NCBI GenBank assembly: GCA_014058105.1
Contig: JACGCM010001659.1
Location: 3,224,001-3,288,000, forward strand
Direction of reading: 5' to 3'
Origin: Kingdonia uniflora
Lineage: Eukaryota > Streptophyta > Magnoliopsida > Ranunculales > Circaeasteraceae
DNA length: 64,000 nt
This document shows, piece after piece, positions 10,791 through 23,831 of this stretch. The position numbers were made by a program, and so were the translations under genes. Position 1 is the stretch's first letter; every line of letters starts with the position of its first letter. Below the pieces are notes generated by a model. That model made no database searches, was not told the DNA's origin, and saw only the letters and a program-made list of their open reading frames with translations.

Positions 10791-12278
10791 TCGATTGTGG
10801 ATTAATAAATATGTTGCAATTGGGAAAAATCTATTGTTCCCATCAAGGGGTATAACATACAAACAAACACCACCATATTTTTCCTTCAAGAAACACCCAT
10901 CTAGACCAAGAATTGGCCTACAACCATTCAACCAGCCATCCAATGAAGCATTGAACGTTTATACAAGTACCTGCCCACTACATTATTGATGGATTTGAGC
11001 TATAACTAATGACAGTACCAAGGTTTACTTTAAGAAACTTATCAACTAAAATAGGCATCTTAAAGTATCCTTCATCATATGAGCCTACAATCCTTTCCAT
11101 ACATATAGTCCATTCATTCCATGAAGTTCAATAATAAAGATCAATCCTAATTTTTCTCCTTATAGTTGTCTCAACATCAAGAGACCTAGAATTCTTGATA
11201 TTCCTTAGTCCATCCTCACATTAGTTGGCAACCCAGGGAGGATTTACTAATTTATTTTTGTCATCACTATTGCCTTAACATGTATACTTCATGGATCTTG
11301 AACCCTTAATAGTCGTTGTATGTCCATCAGTAGATTTTCTTACATATAGCATCCATTTGTAATTCTTATCATAACATTTGAACCTTACCCTATAACTGTC
11401 ATTTTTCTCTTGTCTATATGTGACCATGTCCTAATGTAGTTCCCTGCCTCATACACAGTTGGCCACTCCATACCAACAACAATTGGATCCAAGTTATTGG
11501 AGAATTTAGTACTGTCATCATATTCTATTTCTTCTTCAGCCTCAAATATGTTACTAGTCTCCATCACAAATTGTTTAAATTCTTCACGCTTTGCTAAATC
11601 CACAATGGTGGGTATATCTCCATCTTGTGAAGAGTGAGTACTATAGTAACCATCTTCAGGCTCCAAATTGTTAATATCATTCTTTGAATTTGGATCAATT
11701 TGCTCCTCTACATGATTTCTTTCAAAATGATTTTCTTCATTATGTTATTCTTCAGCAACACCAATTACTTGTATATCTGTTTCTTCATCTTTACCACCAG
11801 ATTTAACAATATACTCATCTGCATATTCAGGAAAATCAGGAAGATTCTTATCTGTGTTTCCCTCATCATCACAATCACTATCACCAGAATCTGGGATCAC
11901 ATCGAATTCCTCTTCAAACATACAAGTAATTGGTGCATATAAAATAACTTGGACATCTTTAGTCATTGGTACAAGTAATTATTGTAATAGTAACTTGGTC
12001 TCTTTATTTTCAACACTTGGACATTCTTAGGTTTCATGACAAATTATGCATATAAATTAACCCTTCCCTGGGCAATACTGTCACTATTACAACACATGTC
12101 CTTAAAAACATTGCTTTTATCAACTATAATCATCTCTCCAAGAAATATACAACACACTTGGACCATGAATCCTTTAGGAATTGTTCCCATGGTATGCTAT
12201 GTGAAATTTAAGAATATTTGCCAGCTTCGGGATCCATTTGAACTCCCAGATATGATGAATTTTTTCCCACCATCATAA
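10790..12278 (-). pseudogene. Mutator-like (MULE) transposase remnant
   Basis: Minus-strand translation gives pieces of a MuDR-type transposase, which cuts and inserts Mutator elements. The best block, near 10795-10935, reads GCRPILGLDGCFLKEKYGG followed by PLDGNNRFFPIA, matching the conserved core around the first catalytic Asp (family form GLDGCHLKG...GNN...FPIA). Upstream, at 11385-11966, are an acidic stretch and the block EWPTVYEAGNYIRTW, typical of the N-terminal MuDR domain. Stops and frame changes separate the blocks, and the catalytic C-terminal half, SWIM finger and terminal repeats are absent, cut off by the gypsy LTR on the left. An acidic linker (11745-11966, rich in D and E) precedes the N-terminal block. 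Confidence 0.75.
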
Positions 12279-13237
12279 TTATCATGGTTATATCCAGAGT
12301 TCCCTGCTTCCACCCAAGTCTTCCAAACATTAAGGACCATTGCATTATTTTTATTTATGCATAAATAAATAAAACCCAGTCAACATCTATACTTCTAAAA
12401 CTATACAACTATACATATCAATGAATTATTTATAAGGAAACAATTTTAGGAAACAAAATACAATTTCATTCATAAAAACTTCATCATCTCCATACAAAAA
12501 ACTTTAACATCACCATACAAAAAACTTCAACATCTAATCCCCTAGGGCACTATTAAAACCAACTTCCACAAAACCAGAAAAAAAAAAACCATATCTAGTT
12601 TGATGTACATGATGAACTTGTTGGTTCAGTGGTAGAACCAGCAGTGGATCCACCATCGCCACCATTTCCACGGTGCTTGCTCATCCTCATCCAACCTACC
12701 ATGGTTGATAAATGGATCATCCCCATCACTAAAATCCCCAACTTTACCCGCCATAACACCCAATACTCCACCATCACCCACCATCTCCACTCACACCCAC
12801 AACATCCACACCTATAACAGCCTCAACCACAACATTGTTTGTATTATCTTCTTCCTCCTCCAATGAGGTCTCTTCATCTTCTTCCTCTTCCTCCTCTTTT
12901 TCCCACTTTTCCTCCTCTGAGTTGCCATCTTCTTCTTCCTCCTCAGAGTTTTTTTCCTCTTTATCCTCGGAGTAATCATATTGGGTATCCTCTTTCCAAG
13001 CCTTCATTCTTCTTCCTCTGAAGAGTTTCATTCAGAATTAGAGGAATTAGATGTCTGATAGATGGGGTTGGTATCCTGAGCAATATGGGCCACATATTGC
13101 CTCGGGATCAACACGATCATGTTTTTCATCAAAGAAATAAATGAACTGATGTGGTTTGGGATATACCATTGTTGGAGAACAGAGAATTCTAGAGAGAAAG
13201 ACAAAGGGTACATGCTTGGAATAACCAAGAAAGGCAT
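12279..13237. other. mostly unexplained stretch with an acidic low-complexity frame
   Basis: No gene is recognised. On the minus strand 12774-13031 reads as 85 codons dominated by Glu (runs of E with S, D and K), and 12595-12777 continues low-complexity sequence. This could be the acidic N-terminal part of a transposon protein or simple-sequence CTT/CCT repeats that happen to stay open. 13040-13237 shows nothing identifiable and ends at the Tat1 LTR. Confidence 0.3.
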
Positions 13238-13725
13238 TGTAGGGACTTATCCCTCGAGTTGTGGTATCTTTGACCTATTACTATGCCAGAATCACACAAT
13301 ATACACGTGACATACACCATAAAAAATGACACCTGGACTACGAACTGAAGAAGAATGTGGCTTGAGTACTCCAAGTAAAATAGAATAAGTCAAGGATACC
13401 GTCTCCCACGAACTGACAGTTACAGAGATAACCTCCACTCTTCCCCCAATTTAGGAGAATGTGTTGATGCATGTAAACGAACTGAGAATAAGGTTTATAA
13501 AAGGAATAGAGCACAGTAGAGAAAGGAGACAAACTAAAATTTTCTAGCTCAAAAGATTATAACTTGTAATCAAAATATTAATCTCAAACAATAAAGTCAC
13601 TGCTACTAAATCCTCAAACCGAGGTTGTGGTTTTACTTATTCAAAGGTTTCCATGCTAAATCATCTGTATCCTTTTTATATATTTGGTGTAAGAGCCATT
13701 CGAGCTATAAAATTAGGCCCTTACA
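13238..13725 (+). repeat. 5' LTR of Tat1
   Basis: Starts TGTAGGGACTTATCCCTCGA, the same start as both Tat2 LTRs, and ends CCCTTACA, similar to Tat2's GGTCCCTACA. A TATA box (TTTATAAAAGG) lies near 13494. The primer-binding sequence TTTGGCACCGTCTGTGGGA follows directly. Confidence 0.85.
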
Positions 13726-13744
13726 TTTGGCACCGTCTGTGGGA
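13726..13744 (+). promoter_or_regulatory. primer-binding site of Tat1
   Basis: TTTGGCACCGTCTGTGGGA sits immediately after the LTR. It corresponds to Tat2's TTTGGCGCTGTCAGTGGGA at 30302 and to the TTTGGCGCCGTCTGTGGGA form seen in plant Tat/Athila-type elements. Confidence 0.7.
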
Positions 13745-13803
13745 AAGAAGATATTTCCACAAAATCATAAGGTAGACAGTAACTCAACGATCACTTTCCA
13801 ATC

Positions 13804-15383
13804 ATGGTGACTTCTAAGCGACTAGCCACAGGAGTTCAACACAAAATCTCCATTGAATCTGATCAGATCACAAAATTAAGGGTGAGCCTCCATGCTGAAA
13901 CAGAGAAGAGGAACGAGCTCAAACGTCAGTTGCAACACGATCAAGAGCTTTACGAATAGAAACTTGAAGATAAGCGTTAAGTTTGACAAGCCTAGTTCAA
14001 ACGACATGAAGAACAGATGATAATGATGCAAACTGCCTTGAAAGAACTACAAGATAATTTACAGGTTCCACCTCCCAGGGAAAGCGATCAGATACTGACC
14101 AACTTTAGAGTTTTAGCACGAGATAGGTTGGGTCTTTGAGGAGCCACTAGCAAAGGAGCTTCTAGGCATCAACATAATGATCTACACATACCAGAAGCTT
14201 TAGTTCATCTTGGATGAGAAGATCACTCAGTTATTAGCAGAGGACGCATGCCTTCCAAATGTCAAGAAGATGAGCCACGCCCTCCATTCAGGGTGCCAGC
14301 TCATGAACGTTTGAGTGAGGGAAATGGTACTTATAACCCCTGACCTGCACGCCAAGCTGTTCAAGCATCACATCAGTATATAACATAAGAATACATGAAT
14401 ATATGAATTAAGGAATTAATCGAAGCTTAAACTCTCGGCATTGATAACGATTTAACCAAATTGCAAGGCAGTCCGATCGCCAAAAGTTGTTTGATATGGA
14501 ACTACCGATAGGTTTCCATACTCCGAAGATATGTAAATACAAAGGCACCGATCCTAAAGAACACATCTAAAAAATTTGAGACTCATTGGGGTTGTATTCA
14601 AATTTAAACCATATTCTTTGTCGAATGTTCGCTACAAGCCTACAGGGAGAACCATTCTGATGATTCCATTCTCTACCTGAAGATTCAATCCTCACATCCG
14701 ACCACTTATAGAAGATCTTTGTCAAGACATAAGCTCACAACAAAGAATAGGAAGAGAATTTATACACTCTTATTAGTCTTAAACAATCTTAGGGGGAGAA
14801 GCTCGAGGTCTTTGCAAAAAATTTCTAGAACTTGCTTAGAAGGTTGATAATCTTGATAAGAAGACATCCGTTTCAACGTTTACCAATGCACTATATATCG
14901 ATTGTAAAATGAAGGAGCATCTGTTCTTGAACAAACCCTCAACTTTGGAAAACATGATTACCAAGGTAAATGGGTAAGTCGACCTGGAAAGGATGATGAC
15001 CAAAAAGCATAAATCTACTAAAAATGTCCTAACCATGAAAGATCAAAACACAGATAGAGACAGTGAACAAAAGGATGGCAAGGGTGATAAAAAGTAAGCT
15101 AAAGCAAATACAGGCAAATCTCAAAAAGGCAATTTATTACCCAAACCGATCCTTCCAAAGATGAACGTCAGGATCTCAGCGATCTATCCCTCACCAGAGA
15201 AAGTTCTATCGTGTATCTCAACCTCTGGAGTTAATCGAAGGCAAACTGTATTGCATGCACCACATGGTAACCCATCATGAAACTGATAACTGTTACGCTT
15301 TACAGAGATTGCTAGAGTACATTTTTAAAGATGGGAGAATGCACGAGTACATTATCGATCTGGAGGGATATAAGAATGGAAGT
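13804..15383 (+). pseudogene. Tat1 gag, interrupted
   Basis: From the ATG at 13804 the plus strand reads a charged, coiled-coil-like start (ISIESDQITKLRVSLHAETE), then, with stops and frameshifts, capsid-like blocks: MELPIGFHTPKICKYKGTDP near 14495 and FTNALYIDCKMKEHLFLN with STLENMITKVN near 14880-14975. A K/D-rich tail follows. Gag builds the particle around element RNA. The frame is broken repeatedly and then cut by the CACTA element at 15387. The segment just before the insertion (15240-15380) has a Cys/His-poor stretch that in Tat elements lies between capsid and protease. Confidence 0.7.
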
Positions 15384-16909
15384 TATTACTATACAAAATT
15401 AACAAATTTTTGACAGAATTTATGACTAATTTTAGTAGTCGCTTATTTGTGACGGACAAAAAGAGTCAAAATAGGGTCCTTTCATACTTAAAACGGATAG
15501 AGTTCGTGTTATATCCTCATGCTTCTTTTTAGAGAACCCCACTTTATTTCTCTCCCAAATCAATGTTCTTTTTTTTTCTCTCTCTCCCACTCTCTCAATC
15601 TCAGTTCTTCATCGCTCTAATTCATTTTATTTGGTTATTAGGAATCAATAATTCTGCTCCACTTTTGCTACGATTATGATTAGCCGAGTCCTGGATCTGA
15701 ATGAGGTATTACTCTCATCTTTCTATTTATTGTAATAAGGGTTATTGGGAATGACTATGAACTAATCTAGAGAGTGAACAATGTGAATTGGTGGTGCACT
15801 CTGTAATTCTTCTCTTGCATTGAGAAGGAATCCAGCAAGAAATCCAGCGAAATCACAATCATTGAATTCCTCTACTCTACCGATTGTAAGGAGTCCAGGG
15901 CTGAGTTTGTGAAAGACCTGCATGGGTAGTTATCACTGAATTTATGGTTTGATTAAAGGGGTTCTTTAGTTTTTTCTAATTTCGAGATTTGATCTCAGTT
16001 TTTTCTTTTTTTTTCTTGTTTATTTTCTTAGTTGCAGGTGAAGCATTTTGGTAGGCAATATTGTACTCGAGGATCCAATAAATTGAGGATCCAATGGCAC
16101 TCCCACAGTCTTGCACTTTCAAGCAATGATCAACAGTGGAGATATGCACTGGTAAAGCATGTATGGTTTACTTTACTTGTTCTTGTGTTTTTATGTTTGG
16201 ATAGTTAGGGTTTTTGATGCATGTGTAGATGTAGTGGAAACGTAGTATAAGTGTTCTAACTATGATCTAGTTAAATGAAATCCCAAGTATACACTCTTAC
16301 ATTTAATAGTACCCATTCGGTTTTTGTGAATGCATTGTGGATCGTTTTATGTTAAACATAGTAGAAATATATTCAAAACCATGTTCAGGGGTTACTTGTA
16401 TGAAAGATATATTGTTTATTAAGATACTTAAATCTGGATAGTGAGAGGACCTAAAGCTAGATTGAAGATATATTGTTCATTTTCTGCACTCTATACATTT
16501 TAGTGTCTCTCATATCTTCAGAGAGGGCAATGGTACTGCTGACAAGCCAGTCAATACGGCTATTTACTTTGCTCCTTTTCTTATAATTTGGACTGAATAG
16601 CTACCTTGTTCTTGTTTCTTTTTAGTTTGAAGACTTGTATAATCTCCCTAACTTCAGTTTTTGTAAAGTGCTCCCCAAGGAATAATTGGAGAGCTTATAG
16701 ATTATATGATTTCTTGGGCTCTGGTACATGGCTTTCTAGGAATTTTTGATAGTAATCTATGGGCCTTTTCTCAAGGTAATGCTCCCCTGACCTCATTCTT
16801 TTGGTTTAGGCCTTAACATTCTATCTTGTATTTTCTTGGCTATTAATGCAATTATTCCCTTTTTTTACTTAAAAAATACTTCCTTATGCAAGAAGTAAAA
16901 ATGACTATT

Positions 16910-17010
16910 TAACTTGGTCGAGTGGTAAGGTATATGAATTTATAGACCTGGGTGTAATTCTGCTGCCAGCTTAAATTACTTGTCCTTTTAAAAGACAGGG
17001 TTACCCAGTG
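16910..17010 (+). other. possible tRNA-like (SINE-type) sequence
   Basis: ACTTGGTCGAGTGGTAAGG (16913-16931) resembles the A box of a plant tRNA, and GGGTGTAATTCTG about 30 bp on loosely resembles a B box. No acceptor stem can be formed and I cannot define target duplications, so at best this is a decayed SINE head inside the CACTA element. Confidence 0.25.
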
Positions 17011-17224
17011 GTCCTTTAAAATGGATTGATAGTGTTGGATATGTTAAAAAGGACAAGCAAATAGTTGTAGGTGATTGATGATGAATCTTTTAGATATTTT
17101 AATAGTGATATTGAAGTATCTTTAGCAGTTGTGGGCTACATTTGAGTGACTAGACTCACATATGTTGCATTAAAATTTGATAGTCGTACATTTTAGGTTT
17201 TTCTTTAATGCTTCTAAGAATTTT

Positions 17225-17450
17225 TTCTCTTCCAGGTTGTTGTTGTTCTTTCCCCGAAAGGTCATATGGATCCCTTCAAACTGAATTAAACAGTGGATTC
17301 TGTTCAAGGAATTCTAAAATTTACAATGGATGGGGAAATGTTCGCTCTCTTTGACAATGGGCAACACAAGTTGACGCATAAGAAGCTCAAAATTAGTGGC
17401 TCTAGAACTGCGTCGTTCACGCATGATACCTGCAGTAGACTTCTTGAAGG
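17225..17450 (+). pseudogene. captured exon-like fragment, source gene unknown
   Basis: An open stretch bounded by TCTTCCAG on the left and a GAAG/GTTTTC junction on the right contains ILKFTMDGEMFALFDNGQHK and LKISGSRTASFTHDTC, with one stop upstream (after DPFKLN). It looks like a host exon carried in the CACTA element. I do not recognise the family. Confidence 0.35.
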
Positions 17451-17895
17451 TTTTCCTTCTCCCTGAAATTAATGATATTCATGTTTAACTCATCTACTAG
17501 CTATATATGAGATTTTAGTTGATTTGTCAAAATGCATCTTTTAATGCAAGCTTGAGGCGAAGTACTGAAGTACTGAAAGGCTATTAACTTCAAGATAATG
17601 TATTAAGAGCGCTATATCTTTGTTTTCAGAGTCAATGGTCTTTATCTTGTATTATAGTAAACGCCGAAACCATACTCACTATTGCTCAGGGCATCTTAAA
17701 GGTACAAGACTGGTTTATAAAAATACCCAAAAAAACACGGGCAAACTATTAAGAAATATCCATGACATGCAGTGGGTGCATTGATTGGCAATGCTACTAA
17801 TTTGGGGTGAGTTTGTACGGGAAATCTTGTTGGAATACACGTTACAACCCTTTAGTTTTCAACTAAATTATTTATTATTTTATTTGCTTTACAAG

Positions 17896-18227
17896 TTCTG
17901 AAGATATTTATGTTCCCATGAACCATTACAACCCAGTTTGTTGTTGGTACCATACTTGGTCTCCTAATGTGGACATTTAATCTCCATAAAAGGCCTAAAA
18001 GTACTAATGCTCAGGTATTTTATCTTATGCCAAAATGTATTTCTATGTAGTATCTTTAATTTTTTTTGTAACAAACCACTTTGTATCTTGTAGCAAATCT
18101 TTCCAACTATGGATACCCTTTTTACTAATATATATGAGTCTTGGGAAAGTTGTTTCATTCACACATACAATTGAAGCAATGAAGCCCTTTTTTATCGGTT
18201 TCTATATCTGCCTTATTCTGTCCGGAG
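17896..18227 (+). pseudogene. captured fragment of a plastid phosphate translocator (PPT-like), two exons
   Basis: Two exon-like pieces sit inside the CACTA element. The first (17896-18014), between AG and GT, translates to VLKIFMFP, then TITTQFVVGTILGLLMWTFN and LHKRPKSTNAQ. The second (18094-18227) gives MSLGKVVSFTHTIEAMKPFF. These match the order of conserved blocks in plant phosphoenolpyruvate/phosphate translocators (VLKVFP...MWTFNLYKRPK...[22 protein letters not shown]). Those proteins exchange PEP for phosphate across the plastid inner envelope. Here one stop (after FMFP) and a deletion in the second exon make it a dead fragment of roughly 80 codons out of a ~400-residue protein. Introns are kept, so capture was at DNA level. 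The intact donor gene is not in the window. Confidence 0.75.
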
Positions 18228-18814
18228 GTAAGGTCTTTAAATTGGTTTCTTTCCTACTAACCGTCATGAACTACAAGAGGCTTATGGTTACTGCATGAAA
18301 TACAAGAGAACTTTAAAGGATTCCAAACTTACTCAGGTATTGAAGAACTTCCACCATCTAATATTTAACATTTTGCAGCAAATAAGTAATAATTTATTAG
18401 TTAGATATTTTCAATTGATCGATCTTCTTGCACGCACTCACATGAAAAGATTACCTTGTATATTGTCCATCATCTAGGCAATTATATAAATGGTAATCAT
18501 TGTGTGGTGGCAACAAGCATGTATACCTTCTTAAGACATAGCTCATCTTCGTGTACAAAAAAATGGATGAGAGATGTGTTAGGTAGCTGGTACTTACTGT
18601 TATTAGGGTCATTTTGACTTCTAATCTCCCTATTTAATTTTCTTACAAAAATAAGACACCCCCAACATCAAGCCCCAAGATTCAACTATGAGAGATGTGT
18701 TAGTAATATCTGTCTAATAGAGAAAATGAATGATTAGGTGCGTTTATATTTCCAAAAATCCCTTGCGCATTGTTCCCTTTCTAACATTTTGTATGTCCTT
18801 CAATATCAGGCCCC

Positions 18815-19215
18815 AAGATTCAACTATTATGGTGAGCCTAGCCTGTGGAATTCTTTTCGGCGTTGCATCGTCAACTAGTAAGCCCCTTAACATGGACTAA
18901 TATTTTTTTGCTTTAGTTTGGATCAATTTAAACCCTTATACCTCTGCAATACAATTGAACCATTGAATCCGAAACATACTTCCGATCCCCATGTCTATAT
19001 CTCAAGTTCTAGCTCTTTTCTTCCGATCCCCCATAGGTGAATAAGGTCCATCCAGCTATGAATTTCACGTCAGAGAAGGCTAGTCAAGTATCATACTTTG
19101 CCTATGAGAAGACAGGGGAAGCTACAAATATAGAGAAGGTCTAAAATAGAAGGTAGACGAAGCATATACCTCTGCCAAGGACACCATGAGTGTTAAGGCA
19201 GAGGCCAATTATGAG
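18815..19215 (+). pseudogene. captured exon-like fragments, possibly LEA-like
   Basis: Downstream of the translocator fragment, exon-like pieces read STIMVSLACGILFGVASST (near 18820) and FTSEKASQVSYFAYEKTGEA (near 19060), then a K/A/E-rich stretch in a shifted frame (about 19160-19215). The hydrophobic start followed by a charged Ala/Lys/Glu region resembles some late-embryogenesis-abundant-type proteins, but the match is weak and the frame is broken. Confidence 0.3.
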
Positions 19216-20069
19216 GCACCAAAGGTAAAAATGGTATGGTATTTTGGAATGTCCATACTATCGTGAAGCAAGCGAAAGGTGGAAGGCAGTTTAAAGAGTA
19301 GTTGTTGCGAAAGATTGTTTTAAGTTCTATTTGGAGGAACTATATACAAAATTTTGAATGATTATGCTGTATGTACTTCATTATTTTTATAATAAAATGG
19401 AATTCATTTTCTTTCATATGGTGTTTTCTTTTTATGTTATTCAATTTTATACAATGTAATTGTCGCAAATCAAGGACAGTAAATACGACAAATTTATTGT
19501 AGTTGTTTCATAAATAGACTTTCGAGGAGAATTAGTCTCAAATAAACAACAAAATTTCCAACCAACCAAAGCTGTATTAATAGCTATTTTGGGATACTAC
19601 ATTTGAGCAAGCTTGCGACAGTTTTGAACTGACGCAAATTATCGACGGGGAGATTCATCACAAAATTTATGTTTTAGGACGGGACTTTTCCGTCAAAATA
19701 TATAAACGACGGCTCGTTAGCGACGGGAATCGCGACGGTCTAAAACCATCACAAAGGAGCGTTAACGACGGTTTTGGCCCATCATAAAATTTAGTTATTC
19801 GTATAGTGTATAAGAAGCAAGTCAAAGTAGTTCAGGTCGAAGATCAATCCAAGGAAAATCACTTGTAGCACATCTACCACAACCACATGATCAAGATCCA
19901 CTAAATTAATAATTCAACTAGATTCTAGAGGAGGAGGAGGTTAAGGGATTGTTGTGACCTCACACTTCAGAATAAAGAAGCTAAACTCCTTCATGAATCT
20001 AGCAATCGAAAAAATGGAATTTCATTTAAAGATTGTGACATCAGTCATGTTAAGTTTCCACATCATGAC

Positions 20070-23000
20070 ACACTGGCTATTATGCTTAAGATGAAGAAAT
20101 TCATCATGCATTCCATGATGAATGATACAGGAAGGGGTATTAAGATCATATTTCAAAGTACAATCAACCAAATGGGGAAAGTAGGCAAAGTTGTACAAAG
20201 CGACATAGAAATTAGTGGTTTTAATGGATCTAAAGAAGAACGAGTAGGAAAGATCATCCTACCAATCACCGCCGGACCCACCACTATCGACATTGTTTTT
20301 TACATCATCAATGTAAAAATCCCACTACCTGGGGATAATGGGCCACTGCTGGTTACACAACATGGAAGCGATTCCATCCATATACCATCAAGTACTTCGT
20401 TTCAAGCATAATGACGACATCTATGGGATAAAAAGAAGTTAAAAGTTCTCGTGAGATTGCGAAAATATCATATATACCATACTTCACACGTCTGACAGAT
20501 TTGATGCATAGCAATTACAGAAAGCTGATCACACCGATGTTCAGCCTTCCAAAGTAGAACCTACAGAGTACATTAAGATTGATAAACCTAGCAGTGGTAC
20601 TTATATTGGAACCAAACTGGATCAATAGGAGAAATAAGCTCTCATACATTTTTTACAGATGAATCAAGATGTCTTCGCTTGGACTTTCAAAGAAATGCCT
20701 GGAGTTGACCCAGCCAAGGCGTGTCACACATTGAACATCAATGATAAAGCTATGGCAGTCAAACATAAACAAAGGAGACTATCACCTCATCTCAGAGATG
20801 TGGTCAACAGTAAAATTGATAAATTGATCGAAGTCAGATTCATTTGAGAAGCCAAGTACCCGGATTAGATCTTGAACATTATCGCAGTTCCAAAGAAGAA
20901 TGGGAAAGTTCGAGTTTGCGTGGATTTTACAGATCTAAACAAGCACACACTGAAAGACAGTTTTCCTCTTCCCATCATTATTTAAATTCTTGATTCTACA
21001 GTAGGTCACGAATTACTATCTATGATGGCGTTGCTTCAGGATATAACCAGATACCCCTCCTAGATGAAGATTAAGAAAAGGCTGCCTTCATCATTTAAAG
21101 ATGGGCTCTACTGTTACAAAGTCATGCCTTTAGGACTAAAAAATGCCAGGGCAACCAATTAAAGGCTAGTAATAGATATGTTCAAGGAGCAGTTAGGGAA
21201 GACCATTAAAGTATATATTGACGATCTACTATATAAAAGCTTACTGAAGAAGGATCATATTGCACATCTCGATACAGTCTTTAACATATTACGATCATAC
21301 CAAATGAAGCTCAATCCAGATAAATGTCAATTCGAAGTGCACTCTGGCAAGTTCTTAGGACATCTCATCAGCAATAATAGAATCGAAGTTGATCCATATC
21401 AGATTCAAGCTCTAATCTTCATACCATCACCACAAACAAAAATTGTAGCTATCAATAGATTCGTTTATAAGTCTTCAGATCACTGTCGATGGTTGTTTAT
21501 GCTACTTCCTGGATCTACCAGAAGAGACAAAGGATGACAAAATGAAGAGATCGATTGGACAGAAGAATGTGAAACAACTTTTTAAGAACTCAAAATCTAT
21601 CTTGGAAAATCTATGATAATGAACACCCCGATAAACAATGATAAATTGATCATCTACCTTGCAGTTATAGATAACTCCCTCAGCTCAGTTTTCATTCGGC
21701 TCAAAGAAAAATTGAGAAGCCATTGTATTTTCTTAGCAAGACCTTCATACCATCAGAAACAAGATATTCTTAGATTGAGCGACTCCTCTTCACACACGTC
21801 TACACTTCACAGAAGCTTAAATACTATTTTCAAACACATTCAGTCAAGGTCATGACAAATTATTCCCTTTGGGAAGTACTATCTAAGAAGGAGAAGTCTC
21901 ACAGAGTGCAATAATAGTTTGTCAGTTTGGGGGAGCACGACATTAAATTTGAACAAAGAATCTAAAAAAAAAGTTAAACAATGGCTAATTTTTTAGCATA
22001 TTTCCTAGTAGAAGATTCAAATTAGGAAGAGCACGATCCAGATCTAACCGAAGAACACGAAGATGATCCACCTTCATAGACCTTTGAAGAATGAGCTAAA
22101 TGGGTTTCACAGAAGGGTTTAAGACTTCATGAAGACGGATAAACAGGACCCGTAGGGTCAGGGATTGGAATCGTACTGATTACACCTTTCAATGACACAA
22201 TTGAGAAATCAATATACCTTAATTTTGAAGCCTCAAGCAATGTCACAAAATACAAAGCATTAATTCATGGCCTAGACATGGCATTAGAGATCGAAGTTCC
22301 TGAACTATCGGTCTTTACCGACTTATTACTGATCGTCCACCACTAGTCTGAATGATACAAGGAGAATGGAAAAATGGTTGATTATGCAGCCCTAGTTGTT
22401 GATAGGATGAGCAGATTCGAAAGGCTGCTCTCAATTTTTTACCTCGTAGAGAAAATTGATACGCTAATTCTTTGGCTTACTTAGCCAGGGTCTTAGGTAC
22501 TGAAGCAAGGTACCTCCAAATCGAAGTGATTTCAACCCCCAACAATGATCTCCCAACGGTATGCGTGATTAACATTGGGGGCGATGAAGATGAGGAAGAC
22601 GATTAGAGGAAATCTTTCCTCGCATATATCAGCCTAGAGGACAAATGTGATAGGCCACTTCCAAAAAATTCAAAAGAGCACATGCACTTAATTGATAACC
22701 CAAAGCGTTACGAAGTTCAAAAAGATAGTTTATATCAAAGACCGGTCGCTGAATCATACCTCAAGTACCTCTCCAAATAACAAGCAGATGGGATGCTCAA
22801 GGATTTACATGAAGGGACTTGTGGCTCCCATACTGCAGGTCGATCACTCACAAGCAGAGCAATTACACAAGAAGTATTCTGGCCAGGAATGAGAAACCAG
22901 GCTGAGGAGTATTCACCAAAATGCAATGCATGCCAACAACATGGTAATCAAATATGAGCTCCAAGCAAGTAAGTTATTCTGGCCTTTTAAGCGATGGGTG

Positions 23001-23831
23001 CTTGATCTCGTAGAAGAGTTTTCAAACATACCGGGTAACCACAAATACTTACTCGAAGAAACAAATTATTTCACGAAATGGGCGTAAGCAGTTCCCATTT
23101 GTCGAACTCGAGAAGAAGTCATTTCATTTATCTCGAAGCATATCATCACACAATTTGGTTGCCCTCACCTGATTCGGATTGATAACGGCCCACAGTTTGT
23201 TAGAGAGAAGGTAATGGCATTTCTCAACAATCACAATATCATTTATTCACCTTCCAATCCATACTACTCCCAAGGAAATGGGCATGCCGAAATCACAAAC
23301 AAGACTATAGTGGATGGAATCAAGAAGAGACTCAAATTATAGAATAATGGAAATTGAATAAGGGAACTACCAAATGTCTTGTGGGCATATCGCACAACAC
23401 CAAGATAGTTGACAGGATGTTCCCCATTCCTTCTTGGATGTGGAACAGAAGCCGTAATCCCAATATAATATCATCATCCCGTCAAAGATCACGAGCTCAT
23501 TGATGAAGAAAATGAGTTCGAGTTAGCTATGAATTGGATCGACGAAATACGAGCTTGAGTTGTTGTAAGCTTGGGTTGTTATCATCAGATACTAGCCAGT
23601 TCATACAACAAAAGAGTTTGCAGTCGTGAATTCCAAATCGAAGACCTAGTCCTCTACAAAATCTCTAAGAACAGAAAAATGTTAAATGCTAGAAAACTCG
23701 CAGAGAATTGGGAAGGTTCGTTTCTGGTCGTGGGACGAACTGGTCTGGGATCCTACTGCCTCATGACTAGGGACGACATCAGAATACCAAGCCCCTGGGA
23801 TACTAGAAGATTGAAACGATATTATCATTAA
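20070..23831 (+). pseudogene. Tat1 pol: protease, RT, dual RNase H, integrase
   Basis: After the CACTA insertion the plus strand gives, in order: a protease-type block (20082-20410, ISGFNGSKEERVGKIILPIT); RT (20650-21540; FAWTFKEMPGVDP, VPKKNGKVRVCVDFTDLNK, YKVMPLGLKNA, and the box VYIDDLL where the family has YxDD); a first RNase H (about 21540-22000); a second, archaeal-type RNase H (about 22100-22500; GSGIGIVLITP, YKALIHGLDMALEI, VFTDLLLIVHH); the integrase zinc region (about 22770-22950, ending CNACQQHGNQ); and the core and tail to 23831 (RIDNGPQFV near 23180, NPYYSQGNGHAEITNKT near 23265). Frequent TAG/TGA/TAA changes show decay. Two RNase H domains in tandem place it in the Tat lineage. 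Confidence 0.85.

Larger units (their letters stand above)
15387..19808 (+). mobile_element. CACTA (En/Spm-type) element carrying captured gene pieces, 4422 bp
   Basis: The left end reads TACTATACAAAATTAAC and the right end, on the other strand, CACTATACGAATAACTAAAT. These are CACTA termini with one changed first base on the left. A 3-bp duplication TAT flanks them (15384-15386 and 19809-19811), as CACTA elements require. The subterminal zones carry GACGG/CCGTC-type repeats (19630-19790, for example ACGACGG and GCGACGGTCT). There is no TNPA/TNPD transposase. The interior resembles intron-bearing host gene sequence: a long polypyrimidine leader near 15560, several exon-like pieces bounded by AG/GT, and a clear phosphate-translocator fragment. 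It is non-autonomous and interrupts Tat1 between gag and protease. Confidence 0.88.

Noticed and set aside
1..13237. A complete copia or gypsy element
   Set aside because: Only one LTR and a gag part of the copia, and pol plus one LTR of the gypsy, are present; both are truncated.
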